A stretch of DNA of 8,221 nucleotides from Gemmatimonadota bacterium (GTDB lineage: Bacteria > Gemmatimonadota > Gemmatimonadetes > Longimicrobiales > RSA9). Positions 5,055 to 8,221 of this stretch are shown here, one piece after another (position 1 is the first letter of the stretch; each line of letters starts with the position of its first letter). Under the pieces are notes generated by a model, which did not search any database, had not been told where the DNA came from, and saw nothing but the letters and a program-made list of their open reading frames with translations. A program made the position numbers and the translations under genes. The DNA is taken from NCBI GenBank assembly GCA_012027055.1, contig VEPF01000271.1:1-8221 (forward strand). The letters run 5' to 3'.

Positions 5055-6908
5055 ATGGCGGCCACGACATTCGCCACTCCCGCAGTCATCTTCGCGCTTG
5101 CCCTGGTGGCCGGCATGACGGCGCAGGTGCTGGCGCGCCACCTGAGGGTACCGGGGATCGTGTTGCTGCTGCTGGCGGGAGTGCTGCTGGGGCCCGACAT
5201 GGCCGGCATCATCCAGCCGCGGACCCTGGGGCCTGCGCTGCGCATCATGGTGGCTGCCTCGGTGGCGGTGATCCTGTTCGAGGGCGGCCTGCATCTGGAC
5301 ATCGACCGCCTGCGCGGTGAAGGTCCGACAATCCGGCGCCTGGTTACCGTGGGCGTGCTCGTCACCGGGATCGGCGCGGCGCTTACCGCGAGGATCGTGA
5401 TGGGCTGGACGTGGCGGGTAGCCATCCCGTTCGGCACCCTCGTGACCGTCACCGGGCCGACGGTGATCGGGCCGCTGCTGCGACGGATCCGGGTCAACCG
5501 CAACCTGCATACGATTCTCGAAGCGGAAGGGGTGCTGATCGATCCGATCGGCGCCATTCTGGCCGTGGTGGCGCTCGAGGTCGTACTGGCGCAGGGCCTG
5601 AGCGTGGCGGCGCAAGGGTTGCTTGGCATCCCGACGCGACTGGTGGTAGGGCTGGCGTTCGGGGTGGCTGGAGGTTTGCTGATCGGCAAGCTGCTGCAGC
5701 TCGATCTCGTGCCCGACGGGCTGGAGAGCATCACGGCGCTGTCGCTGGTCCTCGCCGTGCACGCGCTGGCCGAGGCGGTGATCTCGGAGAGCGGGATCCT
5801 GGCGGCACCCATTGCGGGCGTGATCGTCGGCAACATGAAGCTCCGGCCGGAGCGGGAACTGAGGGAGTTCAAGCAACAACTGAGCGTGCTGCTGGTGGCC
5901 TTGCTGTTCATCCTGCTGGCGGCGGACGTGCGGCTGGCCGAAGTGGCAGCTCTGGCTTGGCGCGGCTGGGCCACGGTGCTGCTACTCATGTTCGTGATCA
6001 GGCCGCTCGACGTGGCGGTGTGCACGCGCGGGTCTCGCCTTACACTCAGAGAGCGAACCTTCCTCAGCTGGCTCGGCCCGCGGGGCATAGTGGCAGCAGC
6101 CGTGGCGTCGCTCTTTGCCGAGCGCTTGAGTGCGGAAGGCATCGCGGCAGGACTCGAGCTGCGTGCGCTGGTCTTCCTGGTAATCGCGGTGACGGTGGTG
6201 GTGCAGGGTATGACCGGGGGGGTGATCGCCTCCCTGCTGCGGGTCCGGCGACGCACCGACTCCGGCTACCTGATCGCCGGCGCCAACCCGCTCGCCGTCC
6301 AGGTCGGGCATGCGCTCCGCAGCGGGGGGCAGGAAGTGGTGCTGGTGGACACTGACCCGGCGCGCACGCGGGAGGCGATTGCCCTGTCGATCCCAGCGGT
6401 GCACGGCAGTGTGCGCGATGAGGAGACGCTCGAGGAGGCCGACCTCGGCGGCCGCCGGGGTGTGGTGGGGGTGATCGGCAACCCCGCCACCGGCTTGCTG
6501 CTGGCCGAGAAGGCACGCCGTGAGTTCCGGATTCCGCGCTCCTTCCTGCTGCTGCGCACCAACGATGCGCCGACCCGCGCGCACGCGCGGCGAGTCGGGG
6601 CACACGTGCTTTTCGGACGGGCGACCGACGTGGCCGAATGGTCGCGGCGCATCAGTGCCGGCGAGGTGGAGCTGGTGGAGGCCCGGTACGACGGGTCGGA
6701 GCAGGCGCTGGCTGGTATCTACGACACGGCGGCGGCAGATGTGCTGTTCCTCACGATATCCCGGCGGGACCGGACCTCGCCGGTGAGCGAGCAGACCCGC
6801 GTCCGTACCGCTGACCGCATAGCACTGCTCGTGCCCCGTGGTGCCGGCCTGCCCCCGGGCTTTGCGATTGCCAGCGGCCAGCCGCGGACCCCGGCAGCTG
6901 CCGGCTGA
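5055..6908 (+). CDS. CPA1-type cation/proton antiporter with C-terminal RCK/TrkA-N-like domain
   Basis: An inner-membrane secondary transporter, probably exchanging Na+ or K+ for H+ in pH and salt homeostasis. At 617 residues it has a membrane domain (about 1-395, roughly 12 hydrophobic segments) and a soluble C-terminal part (about 400-617). The membrane part shows ILFEGGLHLD, TVTGPTVIGPLL (from about 131), EAEGVLIDPIGA (156-167) and LGPRGIVAAA (340-349) with Arg343. In classical NhaP proteins the core pair is Asn-Asp; here it is Ile162-Asp163, and the usual TDP is TGP (133-135). These variants recur in the RCK-linked branch of the family as far as I recall. The soluble part begins YLIAGANPLAVQVGHAL (from 405), a Rossmann-like fold followed by VVLVDTDP, typical of nucleotide-gated TrkA-N/RCK domains, though its glycine loop reads GANPLA rather than GxGxxG. 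The start at 5055 is chosen on ribosome binding site and fold. The gene is flanked by spacers of 317 and 125 bases, so it is probably transcribed alone. Ion specificity is not predictable. Confidence 0.88.
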   Translation: MAATTFATPAVIFALALVAGMTAQVLARHLRVPGIVLLLLAGVLLGPDMAGIIQPRTLGPALRIMVAASVAVILFEGGLHLDIDRLRGEGPTIRRLVTVGVLVTGIGAALTARIVMGWTWRVAIPFGTLVTVTGPTVIGPLLRRIRVNRNLHTILEAEGVLIDPIGAILAVVALEVVLAQGLSVAAQGLLGIPTRLVVGLAFGVAGGLLIGKLLQLDLVPDGLESITALSLVLAVHALAEAVISESGILAAPIAGVIVGNMKLRPERELREFKQQLSVLLVALLFILLAADVRLAEVAALAWRGWATVLLLMFVIRPLDVAVCTRGSRLTLRERTFLSWLGPRGIVAAAVASLFAERLSAEGIAAGLELRALVFLVIAVTVVVQGMTGGVIASLLRVRRRTDSGYLIAGANPLAVQVGHALRSGGQEVVLVDTDPARTREAIALSIPAVHGSVRDEETLEEADLGGRRGVVGVIGNPATGLLLAEKARREFRIPRSFLLLRTNDAPTRAHARRVGAHVLFGRATDVAEWSRRISAGEVELVEARYDGSEQALAGIYDTAAADVLFLTISRRDRTSPVSEQTRVRTADRIALLVPRGAGLPPGFAIASGQPRTPAAAG

Positions 6909-6966
6909 GACCCGTGCGAGTTCCAGCGGGAGAACGGTCGCCAACCGGCCGTCAGCCGGCTAACTT

Positions 6967-6993
6967 CTACCGGACCTACGCTCTGGTCGGTAG
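6967..6993 (+). repeat. Imperfect stem-loop downstream of the antiporter
   Basis: CTACC(G)GACC and GGTCGGTAG pair over nine base pairs with one bulged G and an 8-base loop (6977-6984). No T-run follows, so it is a weak terminator candidate. It could equally be a transcript structure or a binding dyad in the leader of the M14-like gene. It contains copy B of the shared 15-base element. Confidence 0.35.
6969..6983 (+). repeat. 15-base intergenic element, copy B
   Basis: ACCGGACCTACGCTC matches 14 of 15 bases of the element at 4771-4785. It ends 50 bases before the M14-like start codon, a plausible promoter distance. TACGCT could act as a -10 box, but no consensus -35 was found at 16-18 bases upstream. 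Confidence 0.35.
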
Positions 6994-7024
6994 TACTCCC
7001 GCCATACCTCCGGACCCGTGCCAC

Positions 7025-7029
7025 AGGAG
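7025..7029 (+). promoter_or_regulatory. Ribosome binding site for the M14-like gene
   Basis: AGGAG lies 4 bases before ATG 7034 and 16 bases before the second in-frame ATG at 7046. The first Met is favoured, though its spacing is slightly short. Confidence 0.55.
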
Positions 7030-7032
7030 TTC

Positions 7033-7048
7033 CATGCGACGTCGCATG
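7033..7048. repeat. Perfect 16-bp palindrome covering the start codon
   Basis: CATGCGACGTCGCATG is fully self-complementary. It contains the start ATG (7034) and the second in-frame ATG (7046), coding for MRRRM. It could bind a dimeric regulator or fold in mRNA near the ribosome binding site. Confidence 0.5.
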
Positions 7049-8221
7049 AGTTCAGCCGCCTCGCGGAGGCTCGAGCCTGCCCGGTTCGTCTCCGCGCACC
7101 CACCCCGGCCCGCTGCCGCCCGGCAGGCGCTGCTGCTGGCCGCCCTGCTGGTCCCGCTGCTGGGCGCGCGACCGCCCGTCGCGCCCCCGGCGGACTACAC
7201 GAAATACCACAACTACGCCGAGCTGACCGCTGCCCTGCAGCGGCTGGTGGGTGCGCACCAGGACATCGCGCGGCTGGTGTCGATCGGCGAGTCGCGCGGC
7301 GGCCGGAAGCTCTGGGCGGTCGAGATCGCGAAGCCGGGCAAGGTGCCGGTACCGGAGCGCCCATCGCTGCTGATCGCGGCGAACCTCGAGGGCGACCAGG
7401 TGATCGGGAGCGAGCTCGCGCTGTTCACGGCCGAGTGGCTGCTCACGCAATACGCCACCAACCCGGCCGTGCAGCAGCGGGTGGACGAAGGCGCGTTCCT
7501 GATCGTGCCGCGCGTCAACCCGGATGCCGCGGAGGGGATGTTCGCCAGACCGCTCACGGGCGGGCGCGGCAACCTGCGGCCGAATGATGATGATGGCGAC
7601 GCGCGCACCGACGAGGACCCGCCCGAGGACCTGAACGGCGACGGCGCCATCACGGTGATGCGAGTCAAGGACCCGGCGGGTCCGTACCGCGTTCACGCCA
7701 CCGAGCCCCGGCTGATGGTGAAGGCGGACGCGTCGAAGGGGGAGAGCGGCGGCTGGCAGCTCTACATCGAGGGCACCGACAACGACCGCGACGGCTTCTA
7801 CAACGAGGACGGCCCGGGCGGCGTGGACCTGAACCGCAATTTCCAGCACGAGTACCCGTACTACGCGGCGGACGCGGGCCCGCACATGGTGAGCGAACCG
7901 GAATCGCGCGCGCTCATGGAATACGTGCTCGCGCACCCGGGGATCGCAGCCATCCTCACCTATGGTGGCAGCGACAACCTGGTCACCGCGCCCAACACGC
8001 GTGGTGAGCTCGCGGTGGCCACCGGCATCGCGCTGAACGATTACGCCGCGGCCGGCAACGCCGAAGCACTGAACGTGGGCATCGTGAGTACCGCCGCGGG
8101 CGGAATGTTCGGCTTCGGCGGGCGCGGCGGGGGCGGCGGACCTCCCGGCGGACCAGGCGGCACGGCAGCCGGCACGCCCAGGGGCCGTCCAGCCCCGGGG
8201 CGCCGACCCGCCACCACCGAG
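7034..8221 (+). CDS. Exported M14 zinc-carboxypeptidase-fold protein, zinc site apparently lost; 3' end beyond window
   Basis: The frame stays open to the last base, giving 396 residues of an incomplete protein. A basic N-terminus followed by ALLLAALLVPLLGA (about 32-45) is a signal peptide, so it is exported or anchored in the envelope. The M14 fold is recognised from YHNYAELTAALQRL, VSIGESRGGRKLWAVEI, VPRVNPDAAEG, VDLNRNF (264-270, keeping the substrate-contact Asn-Arg pair) and SEPESRALMEYV. Active members have HxxE in the first zinc motif; here the aligned stretch is NLEGDQVIG, giving Glu119 and Gln122. The third ligand, His in the later LHS segment, aligns with Gly311 in ILTYGGSDN. The catalytic Glu would lie past the window. 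Three acidic loops resemble calcium sites: NDDDGDARTDED (184-195), DLNGDGAIT (199-207) and DNDRDGFYNED (249-259). From about 358 the chain is Gly/Pro-rich. It may be a non-peptidase homologue that binds glycan or peptide. Fold is confident; loss of zinc rests on a by-eye alignment. Confidence 0.85.
   Translation, partial: MRRRMSSAASRRLEPARFVSAHPPRPAAARQALLLAALLVPLLGARPPVAPPADYTKYHNYAELTAALQRLVGAHQDIARLVSIGESRGGRKLWAVEIAKPGKVPVPERPSLLIAANLEGDQVIGSELALFTAEWLLTQYATNPAVQQRVDEGAFLIVPRVNPDAAEGMFARPLTGGRGNLRPNDDDGDARTDEDPPEDLNGDGAITVMRVKDPAGPYRVHATEPRLMVKADASKGESGGWQLYIEGTDNDRDGFYNEDGPGGVDLNRNFQHEYPYYAADAGPHMVSEPESRALMEYVLAHPGIAAILTYGGSDNLVTAPNTRGELAVATGIALNDYAAAGNAEALNVGIVSTAAGGMFGFGGRGGGGGPPGGPGGTAAGTPRGRPAPGRRPATTE
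8105..8221 (+). other. Gly/Pro-rich low-complexity segment in the M14-like protein
   Basis: Codons 358-396 encode mostly Gly, Pro, Arg and Ala (for example GGRGGGGGPPGGPGG), likely a flexible linker or surface insert. The coding frame is kept to the window edge. The local G/C run is prone to sequencing or assembly slippage. Confidence 0.7.

Noticed and set aside
4778..6256. 492-codon open frame on the minus strand
   Set aside because: Ser/Thr/Arg-rich low-complexity product antisense to the antiporter; typical GC-rich shadow.
6967..6993. Intrinsic terminator for the antiporter
   Set aside because: A stem-loop exists but no T-tract follows, so it is recorded only as an inverted repeat.
7052..7936. 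294-codon minus-strand frame, and a 189-codon plus-strand frame at 7018-7587
   Set aside because: Both overlap the M14-like gene, whose frame carries family motifs along its whole length.
1..8221. tRNA, rRNA, CRISPR arrays, insertion sequences, attachment sites
   Set aside because: No regularly spaced repeats, cloverleaf-like sequence, transposase or integrase motifs were seen on either strand.

Overview
The window is GC-rich (roughly 70% G+C by eye, with strong G/C preference at third codon positions). All recognisable genes lie on the + strand. The closing gene is a signal-peptide-bearing, Gly-rich M14-like protein of a kind common in Gemmatimonadota, Bacteroidota and Acidobacteriota. With the GC content this suggests a Gram-negative-type environmental bacterium, possibly Gemmatimonadota. 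The assignment is an inference: no marker gene is present.

Region 1 (1-4737) is a tightly packed set of four genes: an opine/octopine-dehydrogenase-family protein (5' part cut by the window edge), a fused cobalamin-binding/glutamate-mutase-like protein, a glutamine-hydrolysing asparagine synthetase, and a MarC/SnatA-type membrane protein. Junctions are an ATGA overlap, a one-base gap and another ATGA overlap, so they are almost certainly co-transcribed and probably translationally coupled. Read together, they suggest a small amino-acid-modifying pathway: B12-dependent carbon-skeleton rearrangement, amidation, reductive N-alkylation to an opine, and export. This combination is the best candidate here for an undescribed system. 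Two oddities complicate it. The dehydrogenase carries an in-frame amber codon where relatives usually have a Glu or similar residue, and the cobalamin domain has Cys in place of the Asp of the DxHxxG motif.

Region 2 (4738-5054) is a 317-base intergenic stretch with several inverted and direct repeats but no convincing gene. Region 3 (5055-6908) is a CPA1-type Na+(K+)/H+ antiporter fused to a C-terminal RCK/TrkA-N-like domain, apparently its own transcription unit.

Region 4 (6909-7033) is a 125-base spacer with an imperfect stem-loop and a 15-base element shared with region 2. Region 5 (7034-8221, runs off the end) is an exported M14 carboxypeptidase-fold protein. The positions of all three zinc ligands appear substituted, it carries three EF-hand-like acidic loops, and it enters a Gly/Pro-rich low-complexity stretch at the window edge. 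Its start codon sits inside a perfect 16-bp palindrome.
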